A stretch of 64,000 bases of DNA from Roseitalea porphyridii (GCF_004331955.1 NZ_CP036532.1:2542001-2606000), one strand, 5' to 3'; positions 50,488 to 60,516 are shown, counted from the stretch's first letter. Program-made: numbers and translations. The notes: generated by a model not told the origin, from the sequence alone.

Positions 50488-51498
50488 ATGGACGCAAAGA
50501 CGGCCAGGGCGAAGGCGCCGATCCGGACCATCGTGTTCCTGATGGTGCCGGAGTTCACCATGATCGCCTTCACCTCGGCGATCGAGGCGCTGCGCTCGGC
50601 CAATCGGATGCTCGGTTTCGACGCCTACCGCTGGCGCCTGTGCAGCGAGACCGGCGCGCCCGTCACCGCGTCGAACGGCGTCGAGGTCACGGTCAGCACG
50701 ACCATCGCCGACGAACGCCGGATGATCGGCACGCCCGACCGCGCCTCGCTGTTCCTGGTCTGCGGCGGCACCAATGTCGAGGATTTCACCACCAGGGCCG
50801 CGACCGGCATCGTGCGCGAACTGCACGCGCGCGGCATCGGCGTCGGGGGCCTTTGCACCGGCGCTCATGTCATCGCCACGGCCGGGCTCTTGAGCGGCCG
50901 GCGCTGCGCCATCCACTGGGAGAACCTGCCCGGCTTTTCCGAAAAGTTCCCCAAGGCCGACGTGTTCGCCGACCTGTTCGAGGTCGACGGCAACATCTAC
51001 ACCTGCGCCGGCGGCACCGCCGCGCTCGACATGATGCTGTCGCTGATCGCCGAGGATTTCGACGACGATCTGGTCAACCGCGTCTGCGAGCAGATGCTGA
51101 CCGACCGGGTGCGCGCGGCGACCGACCGCCAGCGCCTGCCGCTCAGGGCGCGGCTCGGCGTGCAGAACGCACGCGTCCTGTCGATCATCGAACTGATGGA
51201 GGCGAACCTTTCCGAGCCCCTGTCGCTGCTGGAGATCGCCGATCATGTCGGCCTGTCGCGTCGCCAGATCGAGCGCCTCTTCAGGCAGGAGATGGGCCGG
51301 TCGCCGGCGCGCTACTATCTCGAGATCCGGCTCGACCGCGCCCGCCATCTGCTGATCCAGTCGACGATGCCGGTGGTCGAGGTGGCGATCGCGTGCGGCT
51401 TCGTGTCGGCGTCGCATTTCTCCAAGTGCTACCGCGAGCTTTATGCCAAGTCTCCCCAACAGGAGCGCGCCGAGCGCAAGCAGCTCATGGTCGCCTGA
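50488..51498 (+). CDS. GlxA-family AraC regulator (GbdR-like)
   Basis: 336 residues. The N-terminal DJ-1/PfpI domain (FLMVPEFTMIAFTSAIEALRSANRM, VCGGTNVEDF, GGLCTGAHVIATAGLLSGRRCAIHWENLPGF, CAGGTAALDMML) is followed by an AraC double HTH from about residue 235 (LLEIADHVGLSRRQIERLFRQEMGRSPARYYLEIRLDRARHLL, IACGFVSASHFSKCYRE). The HWENLPGF and CAGGTAA motifs are those of GbdR/CdhR-type activators of betaine and carnitine catabolism. The demethylation genes on either side fit this. Confidence 0.85.
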   Translation: MDAKTARAKAPIRTIVFLMVPEFTMIAFTSAIEALRSANRMLGFDAYRWRLCSETGAPVTASNGVEVTVSTTIADERRMIGTPDRASLFLVCGGTNVEDFTTRAATGIVRELHARGIGVGGLCTGAHVIATAGLLSGRRCAIHWENLPGFSEKFPKADVFADLFEVDGNIYTCAGGTAALDMMLSLIAEDFDDDLVNRVCEQMLTDRVRAATDRQRLPLRARLGVQNARVLSIIELMEANLSEPLSLLEIADHVGLSRRQIERLFRQEMGRSPARYYLEIRLDRARHLLIQSTMPVVEVAIACGFVSASHFSKCYRELYAKSPQQERAERKQLMVA

Positions 51499-51518
51499 TC
51501 GAACCGACGGAGGTCTTC

Positions 51519-52346
51519 ATGCCCGCATTCAGCCGCCTTCTGGGCGCGCTTTTCATCGCGCTGCTCGCCGCGCTGCCGGCAAACGCCGACGACAAGCGCT
51601 TTCTTCTGGCGACCACCACATCGACCGAGAATTCCGGCCTGCTCGACGCGATCATCCCGCAATTCACCGAAGCGACCGGGATCGCAATCGACGTGGTCGC
51701 GGTCGGCACCGGTCAGGCGCTGGAGATGGGCCGGCGCGGCGATGCGGCGGCGATCCTCGTGCACGACCGGATCGGCGAGGAACGGTTCGTCGAGGAAGGC
51801 TACGGCACCGACCGGCGGGACGTGATGTACAATGACTTCGTCATCATCGGCCCCGAGGCCGACCCGGCCGGGCTTGGCGACGCCGCCGACACCGCCGAGG
51901 CGTTTACGCTGATCGCCGGAACGCAAAGCGTCTTCGTCTCGCGCGGCGACGACAGCGGCACGCACCGCAAGGAACTGCGGCTCTGGGACGAGGCCGGGCT
52001 CGACGCGGCCGGGTTCGGCGGCTGGTACCGCGAGGCCGGCGCCGGCATGGGCCAGACGATCATCACCACCACCCAGATGGACGGCTACACCATGACCGAC
52101 CGCGCGACCTGGGTGAAGTTCAACCGCAAGGAGGGGCACCGGATCATCTTCGAGGAGGACCCGCCGCTGTTCAATCCCTATTCGTCGATCGTGGTCACCA
52201 ATACCGTCATCCCGGCCGAGGAGAGCGACTGGGCGACCGCCTGGCACGAATGGCTGACCAGCGAGGAGGGTCGCGAGGCGATCCGCAGCTACCGGGTCGA
52301 CGGCCAGCAGCTCTTCTTCATCGCCGGCGACGGCAAGCAGGGCTGA
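51519..52346 (+). CDS. tupA: Tungstate ABC transporter substrate-binding protein TupA
   Basis: 275 residues with a signal peptide ending AALPANADD. FLLATTTSTENSGLLDAIIPQF carries the TTTS oxyanion-binding motif. VGTGQALEMGRRGDAAAILVHD, MYNDFVIIGPEADPAGL, FVSRGDDSGTH and ITTTQMDGYTMTDRATW are TupA/WtpA-type features. Periplasmic tungstate (or molybdate) capture. Convergent with the permease gene, 3 bp apart. Confidence 0.92.
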   Translation: MPAFSRLLGALFIALLAALPANADDKRFLLATTTSTENSGLLDAIIPQFTEATGIAIDVVAVGTGQALEMGRRGDAAAILVHDRIGEERFVEEGYGTDRRDVMYNDFVIIGPEADPAGLGDAADTAEAFTLIAGTQSVFVSRGDDSGTHRKELRLWDEAGLDAAGFGGWYREAGAGMGQTIITTTQMDGYTMTDRATWVKFNRKEGHRIIFEEDPPLFNPYSSIVVTNTVIPAEESDWATAWHEWLTSEEGREAIRSYRVDGQQLFFIAGDGKQG

Positions 52347-52349
52347 CGG

Positions 52350-53024
52350 TCAGCCGGCACCCGCCGGGCGCGCGCGATCGCGCGTCACCCACCATGTCAG
52401 GACCGTCACGCCGAACGAGATCGCGACGAGGATGATGCCGAGCGCCACGGCGATGTTGAAGTTGCCCTGGCGCGTCTCCAGCGTGATCGCCGTGGTCATC
52501 ACGCGCGTCGAACCGCGAATGTTGCCGCCGACGATCATCACCGCGCCGACTTCCGAGATCGCCCGGCCGAACGCGACCAGGAACGCGGTGACGAGCCCGG
52601 CCTTGGCCATCTTCAGCAGTTCGGCGATCTGGCGCCAGCGCGCCCTGATGTCGAGCCGCACCTGCTCGCCATAGTCGGCCCACGGGCCCGCGCAGGCCCG
52701 GTAGGAGAAGACGGTGATGACCGGCAGGGTGATGATCACCTGCGCGATGACGATCGCGGTCGGCGTGAACAGGATGCCGAGCCAGCCGAGCGGCCCCGAC
52801 CGCGACAGCAGGATGTAGACGACAAGGCCCACCACGACCGTCGGCACGGCGAGCAGGGCCGAGAAGATCGCCAGCCAGACGCGCCGGGGCCGTTCGCGCA
52901 GCGTGCAGAACAGTCCCCCGAGCGGCGCGCCGATCGCCATGCCGATCAGCGACGCGGTCAGGCTCACCTGCACCGACAGCACAACGATGCCGAAAATCTC
53001 GCGACCGTCCACCATGGTCGGCAC
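52350..53024 (-). CDS. tupB: Tungstate ABC transporter permease TupB
   Basis: 224 residues, five to six membrane helices. VSLTASLIGMAIGAPLGGLFC, LLAVPTVVVGLVVYILLSRSGPLG, and the EAA-type loop AELLKMAKAGLVTAFLVAFGRAISEVGAVMIVGGNI identify a TupB/WtpB permease. It points toward tupA rather than following it. No ATP-binding subunit (TupC) is visible on either side. The start could be three codons later. Confidence 0.88.
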   Translation of the reverse strand: MPTMVDGREIFGIVVLSVQVSLTASLIGMAIGAPLGGLFCTLRERPRRVWLAIFSALLAVPTVVVGLVVYILLSRSGPLGWLGILFTPTAIVIAQVIITLPVITVFSYRACAGPWADYGEQVRLDIRARWRQIAELLKMAKAGLVTAFLVAFGRAISEVGAVMIVGGNIRGSTRVMTTAITLETRQGNFNIAVALGIILVAISFGVTVLTWWVTRDRARPAGAG

Positions 53025-53234
53025 GCTCAGAGCGTTCCGTCACGACACTGAACCAGTGTGCCGGTGCGGGTTGGGTTCAAGATCAAGGGCTTTGGCGAGG
53101 GGCGTGACGGGATACGGTCGACCCGAAGCTCGCCGGAATTGGGCCAGAACGGCCCGGCGGAATGGTTCAATATCATGACGGAACGCTCTAGCCGGAATCG
53201 GCGGCCACGCAAATCGGCTTCGGAAGGCCGCCGC

Positions 53235-54050
53235 TCAGCGCACGTCCATGATGCCGCGCAGCTTTTCGCCGATCGTGCAGTCGATCGGTTGTTCCTGCGC
53301 CAACCGCACCGGTGGAGGCACGGCGCGCGCCGGCCCTGCGGGCTGCCCGCCGGCCAGTTCGAGCACGATCTTGCGCCGGACCGCCTCGGGGAACCCGTCC
53401 CAGTCCTCGACCGGCAGCAGGAACGCGCCCGGCCCGCCGATCACGCAATCGCGGTAGTAGACGTCCAGCCCCGAAATGTTGAAGCCCAGCCCGCCCATCC
53501 ACGGTTCGGCCATGATCGGCAGCCCGTTGATGACGATGCCGCGATCGATCGCCTCGTCGCGCGCCACGTCCACGCGCCCGCCCTGGTTGTTGGGCCCGTC
53601 GCCGGAAATGTCGATCACCCGACGCAGTCCGTCGAACGCGTTCTCCTCGATCGAGGCGATGCCGTAGAGGATCGCGCCGCTGATCGAGGTGTTGCGCATG
53701 TTCGAGATCGGCGCCGATTCCAGCCGGCCGGCGAACGCCTCGGCGTCTTCGGCGCCGGCGATCAGGGTCCACGGCACGATCACCCGCTGCAGGTCGGCCC
53801 GCGCCCATTCGACATAGGTGACGGCCACTTCGCCGATCAGCCCGCCGGTGATCGCCTCGTGCACCGCGCGCGACCGGAACGCCTCGGCATAGCCGCGCCG
53901 CTGGATCTGCAATTCGTTGAAGCGCATCGAGCCGGACACGTCGACGGCGAGCACCAGTTCGACATCGACCTGCCGGGGCTGCGCCCAGGCCGGGGATGCG
54001 GCCAGCACGGCGATGGCGATCGCAAGAACAAGACGCAGCTTTGCTGTCAT
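53235..54050 (-). CDS. DUF1194 (von Willebrand A-like) secreted protein
   Basis: 271 residues with a signal peptide (LVLAIAIAVLAASPAWAQ). VDVELVLAVDVSGSMRFNELQIQRRGYAEAFRS is a VWA MIDAS (DxSxS), RRVIDISGDGPNNQGG supplies the Asp, and GLPIMAEPWMG is typical of DUF1194. Exported metal-dependent adhesion-type domain, role unknown. Divergent from the antitoxin gene. The 210-bp stretch between it and tupB holds nothing recognised. Confidence 0.82.
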   Translation of the reverse strand: MTAKLRLVLAIAIAVLAASPAWAQPRQVDVELVLAVDVSGSMRFNELQIQRRGYAEAFRSRAVHEAITGGLIGEVAVTYVEWARADLQRVIVPWTLIAGAEDAEAFAGRLESAPISNMRNTSISGAILYGIASIEENAFDGLRRVIDISGDGPNNQGGRVDVARDEAIDRGIVINGLPIMAEPWMGGLGFNISGLDVYYRDCVIGGPGAFLLPVEDWDGFPEAVRRKIVLELAGGQPAGPARAVPPPVRLAQEQPIDCTIGEKLRGIMDVR

Positions 54051-54250
54051 CGTGCAAGCATACGGCATCGGCGAGCGCTGAAAAGCGCAAGGCGGCGTAC
54101 ATATCGGCGCCCGGTTTCGCCCTTGTCACAAACCGGGCGGCCAGTGGTCGCAGATGCCGGCGCACCGCGAGATCGTTTCGGACGCGCGGCGCGACGACTA
54201 TCCAACGCGGTTCGCGACGACTACAATGGCGATGCACGAGGTGTACTGAC

Positions 54251-54475
54251 ATGAATTGGATCATTCTGCCCCCCGATCTCGAGCGCCGTGTGGACGAACT
54301 CGCCAGACGCAGCGGCAAGCCGACCGAAGAGCTGGTGCGGCTGGCATTGATGCAGGGGATCGAGGATATCGAGGACGCGATCGCCGCCGAGGTGGTCCTC
54401 GACAGGATCGGGAAGGGCGAAGAGAGGACCGAAACCCTGTCGGACGTCGAGGCGAGGCTTGGTCTGGCGGATTGA
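54251..54475 (+). CDS. Antitoxin of a RelE-type pair
   Basis: 74 residues: IILPPDLERRVDELARRSGKPTEELVRLALMQGIEDIEDA is a ribbon-helix-helix-like domain, followed by an acidic helix ending TETLSDVEARLGLAD. The ending in DVEARLGL is common in RelB/CopG-type antitoxins. It overlaps the toxin gene by 17 bp. Confidence 0.75.
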   Translation: MNWIILPPDLERRVDELARRSGKPTEELVRLALMQGIEDIEDAIAAEVVLDRIGKGEERTETLSDVEARLGLAD

Positions 54476-54731
54476 ACTGTCCGAGACGGCGGGCAGGCGA
54501 CTGTCGAAACTGCCCAAGGCCGATGCGAAGCGGATCACCGGTTTTCTGCGCGACCGGCTCGCAAGTCGCGACGATCCCCGATCGATCGGTACGCCGCTCA
54601 AGGGAAACCGCTACGCGGACCTCTGGCGCTACCGTGTCGGCGACTACAGGCTGATCGCGCAGGTTCGGGACGCGACCCTGACCATCCTCATCGTCGACCT
54701 CGGCCATCGGAGCCGGATCTACCGACGTTGA
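54459..54731 (+). CDS. RelE/ParE-family toxin
   Basis: 90 residues from a TTG start inside the antitoxin gene. VWRIELSETAGRRLSKLPKADAKRITGFLRDRL, IGTPLKGNRYADLWRYRVGDYRLIAQV and TILIVDLGHRSRIYRR give the RelE core with WRYR.GDYR and H..R.YR. Probable mRNA interferase; ribosome-dependent cleavage by family analogy. Confidence 0.88.
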   Translation: MVWRIELSETAGRRLSKLPKADAKRITGFLRDRLASRDDPRSIGTPLKGNRYADLWRYRVGDYRLIAQVRDATLTILIVDLGHRSRIYRR

Positions 54732-54862
54732 GCCGATCCCTCCCCCGCCGACATCGGCCCGTCGCAGGCAGGACAGGGCATTGACGCCACCTTCGCGATA
54801 AGGCTCCCATGCACCGGGCGCGCCACGCCCGAACTGGCCTCTGGACGAGCGGAGACGAACCC

Positions 54863-57421
54863 ATGGCAGCTCTTCCCGAACGCGCGAACGTCGTCATCAT
54901 CGGCGTCGGCGGCATCGTCGGCGCTTCCGTCGCCCACCACCTGATCGAACGCGGCTGGGACGACATCGTGGGCATCGACAAGTCCGCGGTGCCCACCGAC
55001 ATCGGCTCGACCTCGCATGCATCGGACTTCTGCTATGCGACCGCGCACGACCAGCTCTCCTGCTGGACGACGGCTTATTCGATCGACTTCTACGAAGGGC
55101 GCGGCCGCTACGCCCGGGTCGGCGGGCTGGAGGTGGCGCGCGTCGGCGACGACGAGCGCATGGCCGAGCTCAAACGCAAAGTCGCCTCCGGCAAGGCCTT
55201 CGGCACCCGCGCGACGATGATCTCGGCGGCCGAGGCCAAGCAGAAATTCCCGCTGCTCGAGCAAGAGCTGATCCAGGGCGCGCTTTGGGACCCCGATGCG
55301 GGACTGGTCACGCCGCGCAGCCAGGTGGTCACCGGCGAACTGGTCGAGGAGGCCGAAAAGACCGGCAAGCTTAAGGTGTTCGCCAACCTGCCCGCGACCG
55401 ACCTGATCGTTAAGGACGGCCGCATCGGCGGCGTCGTCACGGCGCGCGGCACCATCCGCGCCGACCACGTCATCGTCTGCGCGGGCCTGTGGGGCCGGCT
55501 GATCGCCGAGATGGTGGGCGAGGACCTGCCCGTCATGCCGATCGACCATCCGCTTTTGTGGTTCGGCCCGTACCGCGAGTTCGACGGCACCGGCAAGGAC
55601 ATCGGCTGGCCGCTGCTGCGCGACCAGGGCAACTCGGCCTACATGCGCGACACCGGCGACAGCGCCACGACCGAGGGCGGCATGATCGAGTGGGGCTACT
55701 ACGAGGAGACCGAGCCGCGCCTGGTCCATCCGCGCGACATTCTCGAGAAGAGCGAGGCGCGCCTGTCCCCGTCGCAACGCGATCTCGACATGGAGCAGGT
55801 CATCGAGCCGCTCGAACGCGCCATGGAACTGACCCCGATCCTCGCCGAGCTGGGCTATGAGGAGAAGCGCTCCTTCAACGGCCTGTTGCAGGTGACGACC
55901 GACGGCGGCCCCTCGCTCGGCGAATCCACGAACGTGCGCGGCCTCTGGTACGCCGTTGCCGTCTGGGTCAAGGACGGGCCCGGCATGGGCAAGCTGATCG
56001 CCGACTGGATGACCGACGGGCGGACGCCGATCGACATCCACGCCGCCGACTATGCGCGCTTTTATCCCTTCCAGACCGGGGCGCAGTATATCCACGACCG
56101 CTGCACCGAAACGGCGATGAAGGTCTACAATCCGGCCGTGCATCCGCGCGAGCCCTTCTCCAAGGGGCGCGGGATCCGCAAGTCGCCCTTCTACGAGCGC
56201 GAGGTGGAACTGGGTGGCCATTTCATGGAGCTCGGCGGCTGGGAGCGCGCGCACGGCTATGCCGCCAACGAACACCTGCTCGAAAAGTGGGGCGAGAAGG
56301 TTCCGGTGCGCGAAAACGAGTGGGACAACCGCCATTTCTGGCGCGTCTCCAACGCCGAGCATCTGGAGATGAGCGAAGATGTCGGCATGGTGAACCTGTC
56401 GCATTTCGCCATCTACGATGTCGAGGGGCCCGACCACGTCGCATTCATGGAATGGCTGTGCGTCGCAAGGATCGGCGGCGAGCGCAATATCGGCCGCGGC
56501 ATCTACACCCATTTCCTGGAAGACGATGGCGGCGTGCGCGCCGACCTGACCGTGCTGCGCATGGATGACCGCTGCCGCGTCGTCGACGGCGCCGATGCGG
56601 GCCCCCGCGACTTCACCTTCATGAAGCGCGTCGCCGCCGACAAGGGCCTCGACGTGACGATCACCGATGTGACCGAGGAATACACCACGATCGGCCTCTG
56701 GGGCCCGAACGCACGCGCCACGCTGTCAAGGCTCGTCGACCCCGAGACGCTCAGCCCCGAGAACTTCCCCTTCGCCACGCTCAAGCCGCTGACCATCGCC
56801 GGCAGGGACGTGACCGCCTTTCGCATCTCCTATGTCGGCGAACAGGGCTGGGAGTTGCACATGCGCTACGAGGACGGCCTTGCCGTCTGGGACGCGCTGC
56901 GCGATCTCGGCGTGATGGTCTTCGGGGTCGAGACTTACGCCAACTCGCGCCGCATGGAAAAGAGCCTGCGCCTGCAGAACGCGGACCTTCTGACCGACTA
57001 CAATCTGCTCGAGGCCGATCTCGCGCGGCCGAAGGTCAAGGAGCCGGACTTCCGCGGCAAGGCCGCCTATCTCGAACACCGCGCCCGCAACCAGCAGGTG
57101 GCGACGCTGTGCACGCTGGTGATGACCGACAATGTGGATTCGCAGGGCGTCGCCCGCTATCCGGTCGGCACCTGCCCGGTGCTAGACGAGAAGACGGGCG
57201 AGGTGCTGGTCGACGAACTCGGCCGGCGCTCGTTCACCACCTCGATCGCCTACGGCCCCTCGGTCGGCAAGAACATCGCGCTCGCCTATCTGCCGCACGA
57301 TCGCGCCAGAAAGGGCAACGGGCTGATGATCGAGTATTTCGGCGAACATTTCCCCGTCGAGGTCGCCGGCGTCGGCTACGAGCCGCTCTACGATCCCGAA
57401 AACCTCAGGCCGCGATCGTAA
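54863..57421 (+). CDS. Dimethylglycine/sarcosine dehydrogenase-like FAD protein with GcvT domain
   Basis: 852 residues. N-terminal DAO domain (VVIIGVGGIVGASVAHHLIERGW; STSHASDFCY, where the family carries the flavin-linked His), then an FAO_M middle domain (PFSKGRGIRKSPFYEREVELGG). The C-terminal GcvT folate domain runs from about residue 470 (ITDVTEEYTTIGLWGPNAR, FRISYVGEQGWELHMR). DMGDH/SARDH enzymes oxidise an N-methyl group and transfer it to tetrahydrofolate. The substrate may be dimethylglycine, left after corrinoid demethylation of betaine; this is inferred. Confidence 0.9.
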   Translation: MAALPERANVVIIGVGGIVGASVAHHLIERGWDDIVGIDKSAVPTDIGSTSHASDFCYATAHDQLSCWTTAYSIDFYEGRGRYARVGGLEVARVGDDERMAELKRKVASGKAFGTRATMISAAEAKQKFPLLEQELIQGALWDPDAGLVTPRSQVVTGELVEEAEKTGKLKVFANLPATDLIVKDGRIGGVVTARGTIRADHVIVCAGLWGRLIAEMVGEDLPVMPIDHPLLWFGPYREFDGTGKDIGWPLLRDQGNSAYMRDTGDSATTEGGMIEWGYYEETEPRLVHPRDILEKSEARLSPSQRDLDMEQVIEPLERAMELTPILAELGYEEKRSFNGLLQVTTDGGPSLGESTNVRGLWYAVAVWVKDGPGMGKLIADWMTDGRTPIDIHAADYARFYPFQTGAQYIHDRCTETAMKVYNPAVHPREPFSKGRGIRKSPFYEREVELGGHFMELGGWERAHGYAANEHLLEKWGEKVPVRENEWDNRHFWRVSNAEHLEMSEDVGMVNLSHFAIYDVEGPDHVAFMEWLCVARIGGERNIGRGIYTHFLEDDGGVRADLTVLRMDDRCRVVDGADAGPRDFTFMKRVAADKGLDVTITDVTEEYTTIGLWGPNARATLSRLVDPETLSPENFPFATLKPLTIAGRDVTAFRISYVGEQGWELHMRYEDGLAVWDALRDLGVMVFGVETYANSRRMEKSLRLQNADLLTDYNLLEADLARPKVKEPDFRGKAAYLEHRARNQQVATLCTLVMTDNVDSQGVARYPVGTCPVLDEKTGEVLVDELGRRSFTTSIAYGPSVGKNIALAYLPHDRARKGNGLMIEYFGEHFPVEVAGVGYEPLYDPENLRPRS

Positions 57422-57544
57422 CCGGGCAGGTCCGGGCGGCGCCGCCGCCCGTCAACCATAGGCACAGATTTACCATCGGGCTTAACCCGTCCGCGCGGCG
57501 CATCCGCTAGGGTGCGGCTGTTCTGCATGGCCGCGAGACCACCG

Positions 57545-59257
57545 ATGAGTGCGACAACGCTCGACCAGTCCGTTCCCCTGCCCCGCATGGGGCTGACCGC
57601 GCTCGTCTGGGCGGTGATCGGCGCGCTGACGGCGCTGATCGTCGCCGGACTGGCGCTGCCGCTGCACGCGCCGATCGGCGCGATGTACTGGGACAGTTTC
57701 CTTTATCTGGACGCGGCCAACCGGATCGGCCAGGGCCAGGTGCCCAATGTCGACTTCTTCACGCCCGTCGGCCCGCTCGAATACTATCTGAGCACCTGGA
57801 CGCTGAATCTCTTTCCGAACGCGCAGCCCATGTACGCGGCAAGCTGGTCGATCGCCTTCGTGACGATCCCGCTGATGGCGCTTGTGCTTTGGGACATCGC
57901 CCGGCGCGCGCCGCTGGTCGCGCTCGCGGTGGCCGTGCCGTTCGCGCTCTACACGCTGCTGCCGTTCAACACGACCGAATACTACAACTTCCCCGGCTCG
58001 GACGGTTTCGGCATCTACAACCGGCATGCCAGCCAGCTTGTCTACGTGCTCGCCGCCGCGCTCGTGTTCGTGCGGCGACAGTGGCTGCTGGCGGCGCTGA
58101 TCGCCGCGCTGATGCTGGCCCTGTTTCTGGTCAAGGTGACGGGTTTCGTCGTCGCCGGCCTGTTGTGCGTCGTCGCGCTCGCGGCCGGCCGCGTCCAAGT
58201 GCTGAGCGCGATCGCCAGCGCCGTCGTCTTCGCGGCGACGCTGGCCGGGCTGGAACTGGCCACCGGCATGATCTCGGCCTACCTCGCCGACATCGCGGCG
58301 CTTTTCCAGATCAACGACACGAGCATGGCGCACCGGCTCGTCCAGGGCGCCTCGCGCACCGGCGGCACCGTCATCTTCGCCGGTCTGACCTGTCTTCTTC
58401 TCCTTTTCGCGATGCCCGTGCGCGCCCTGCCCGATCAGCCGCGCTGGCGGGCCGCCTGCGACCATCCCGTCGTCTGGATCGGCGCGGCGGTCGCCGGCGG
58501 CATCTTCTTCGAGAGCCAAAACACCGGCAGCCAGGAGATGATCGCGCTGTGGCCCGTCATCGTCCACGCGCTGGCCCGCATGCTGTCGGAGCCCGGCGCC
58601 CATGCCGCCAAGGCGGGCGTGGCGCTGCTTGCCGGCTGCACCGTGTTGCCGCCGCTCGTCCAGACGATCCAGCACGCCGCGCGCGCGAACCTTGCCATGG
58701 TGCGCCAGATCGCGCCCGAGCATGCGAACTGGGGCCGGGCCGGCCGGATCACGGTGCGTCCGCGCATGCTCGAACGGTTCGAGCGGATGCGCGCCCACTA
58801 CATCGCCTGGCCCGAAGCAACCCGCGCGCTCGCCGAGCGCCGCGAACTTCCCGCCTACGTCCTTTATTCCGAGCACGACTTCCAGGTCGGCCTGATGCAC
58901 GACGCCGACGAGGTCGCCGGCGAACTCGCCCGGCTCGAGGCCGAGGGCCTCAGCTACCGGACGATCATGACGCTCGACTTCGCCAATCCCTTCGCCTTCA
59001 TGCTGGACAAGAGCGCCCCGCGCCACATCGCCATCGGCGCCGACCCCTATCGCGCCGTGCCGGAACCCGATGCGGCCGTTTTCGAGGCGGTTGCCGACAC
59101 CGACATCGTGCTCGAACCGCTATGTCCCTACCGGGACAATTCAAGGGAACTGCGCGCCATCTACGCGCCCGCGCTGACCGGCCACGTCAGGGTGACGCTG
59201 ACGGACTGCTATGCGGCCTATGTGCGCCCGGCGATCGCAGCTCAGCTGACCCGCTGA
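57545..59257 (+). CDS. GT-C-like multi-span membrane protein
   Basis: 570 residues with eight to ten helices in the first 400. MYWDSFLYLDAANRIGQGQ followed by VPNVDFFTPVGPLEYYL is the first-loop signature of GT-C lipid-linked glycosyltransferase-like proteins. The C-terminal 150 residues are periplasmic-like. Donor and acceptor unknown. It converges with and overlaps the leftward operon at its right by 16 bp. Confidence 0.65.
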   Translation: MSATTLDQSVPLPRMGLTALVWAVIGALTALIVAGLALPLHAPIGAMYWDSFLYLDAANRIGQGQVPNVDFFTPVGPLEYYLSTWTLNLFPNAQPMYAASWSIAFVTIPLMALVLWDIARRAPLVALAVAVPFALYTLLPFNTTEYYNFPGSDGFGIYNRHASQLVYVLAAALVFVRRQWLLAALIAALMLALFLVKVTGFVVAGLLCVVALAAGRVQVLSAIASAVVFAATLAGLELATGMISAYLADIAALFQINDTSMAHRLVQGASRTGGTVIFAGLTCLLLLFAMPVRALPDQPRWRAACDHPVVWIGAAVAGGIFFESQNTGSQEMIALWPVIVHALARMLSEPGAHAAKAGVALLAGCTVLPPLVQTIQHAARANLAMVRQIAPEHANWGRAGRITVRPRMLERFERMRAHYIAWPEATRALAERRELPAYVLYSEHDFQVGLMHDADEVAGELARLEAEGLSYRTIMTLDFANPFAFMLDKSAPRHIAIGADPYRAVPEPDAAVFEAVADTDIVLEPLCPYRDNSRELRAIYAPALTGHVRVTLTDCYAAYVRPAIAAQLTR

Positions 59258-60426
59258 CCGGACCGCGCCTCCGGCAGGAAGCGCAGATCACGCAAGGCGC
59301 AGATCAGCACCAGCCCGAACACGATGACATAGGCCAGATGGAACCGCGTCTCGTGCAGCGGGAAGATCACCATCTTGGCGGCCATGGCGAGCAGCGTCGT
59401 GACCAGGACCGTGGTCTCGCGGCGCGCGAGCGCGATGCCGCGCAGGCGCATCTGCCACCAGGCGAAGCAGCCGACGATCACGATCGCCAGCCAGGTCTCC
59501 TCGACCAGCGCGCGCACGATCACCCGGATGATCGCGTAAAGATAGACGCTGATCGAGAAGTCGGGGTCGAACCCTTCAAGCGTCGGCACGAACTCGACAT
59601 GGGTGAACCAGAAATGCGTCCACCAGCCGGGATGACCGGCCGCCTGCGTGATCGGCACGTAGGCGATCAGCGCGGCGAAGAAGGCGACGAACGCGCCCCA
59701 TGAAAAGGTGCGGGTGAACAGCGAGACGAACCACAGCACGCCGATGAAGGCGGCGTGGTCGGGACGCACGAGAAAGGCGCCGAACAACAGCGCCGCGACG
59801 AGCGCCTCGCGCCGCGCGACGAAGGCCAGCATGCCGGCGACGAAGAACATCGCCGACAGCATGTCGGGCGTGCCCTCGCGCGCGCTCTCCCCGAACGCGG
59901 CGACCAGCAGCAGCGCGATGGCGAGCGGCGCCAGATGCAGCGCGCGCTCGCGCGCCATCCACAACGTGACCAGCACGCCGGTCAGCGCCGCCGGCACCAC
60001 CGACAGCAGCCGCAACGCCGTGTAGGGATCGGCGAGGGTCGACAGCCAGCCTATCGCTTCGACGTACAGGAGCTTGACCCGGTAGAAGCCGAGCATGGTG
60101 AAGAAGGCTTCGGGATCGTTGTACTGGCGCACGCGGTAGTCGCGGTCCTGGGTCAGGACGATGAAATCGCCGGCCGGCGCGTTCTGGCGCACGGCATCAT
60201 AGGCATGCCGGTGCAGCGCCTCGACCGAAACGCCCGGCGCTTCGTGCGCGGCGGCCAGATAGGCGAACATGTCCCAGTTGAAGACCGGGAACGCCCATGC
60301 GGCGGCCGCGACCGTCGCCGTGAAAGCAATCAGCAGGACCAGGCCGACCGGACCGGCGAGCCGGCGCGTGCGCCGCGCCAGCCATTCGCCGACGGCGATA
60401 ATCCTGATGTTGATGGCCTCGATCAC
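59242..60426 (-). CDS. GT-C-like multi-span membrane protein
   Basis: 394 residues, about ten helices. FPVFNWDMFAYLAAAHEAPG has the aspartate in the first exofacial loop as in GT-C enzymes. EGTPDMLSAMFFVAGMLAF and VRPDHAAFIGVLWF also recall GT39-type proteins. Last gene of the leftward cluster from the DprE1-like gene. Possibly transfers the sugar made by its neighbours. Confidence 0.62.
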   Translation of the reverse strand: MIEAINIRIIAVGEWLARRTRRLAGPVGLVLLIAFTATVAAAAWAFPVFNWDMFAYLAAAHEAPGVSVEALHRHAYDAVRQNAPAGDFIVLTQDRDYRVRQYNDPEAFFTMLGFYRVKLLYVEAIGWLSTLADPYTALRLLSVVPAALTGVLVTLWMARERALHLAPLAIALLLVAAFGESAREGTPDMLSAMFFVAGMLAFVARREALVAALLFGAFLVRPDHAAFIGVLWFVSLFTRTFSWGAFVAFFAALIAYVPITQAAGHPGWWTHFWFTHVEFVPTLEGFDPDFSISVYLYAIIRVIVRALVEETWLAIVIVGCFAWWQMRLRGIALARRETTVLVTTLLAMAAKMVIFPLHETRFHLAYVIVFGLVLICALRDLRFLPEARSGQRVS

Positions 60427-60516
60427 CCGTGCCCTCCTGGCATCGGACGATCAAACACCAGACCCCTTGCGCCGGGCTGGCGACGCAAGGGGCCTTGAGG
60501 CGTTATCGCGGGCCGG

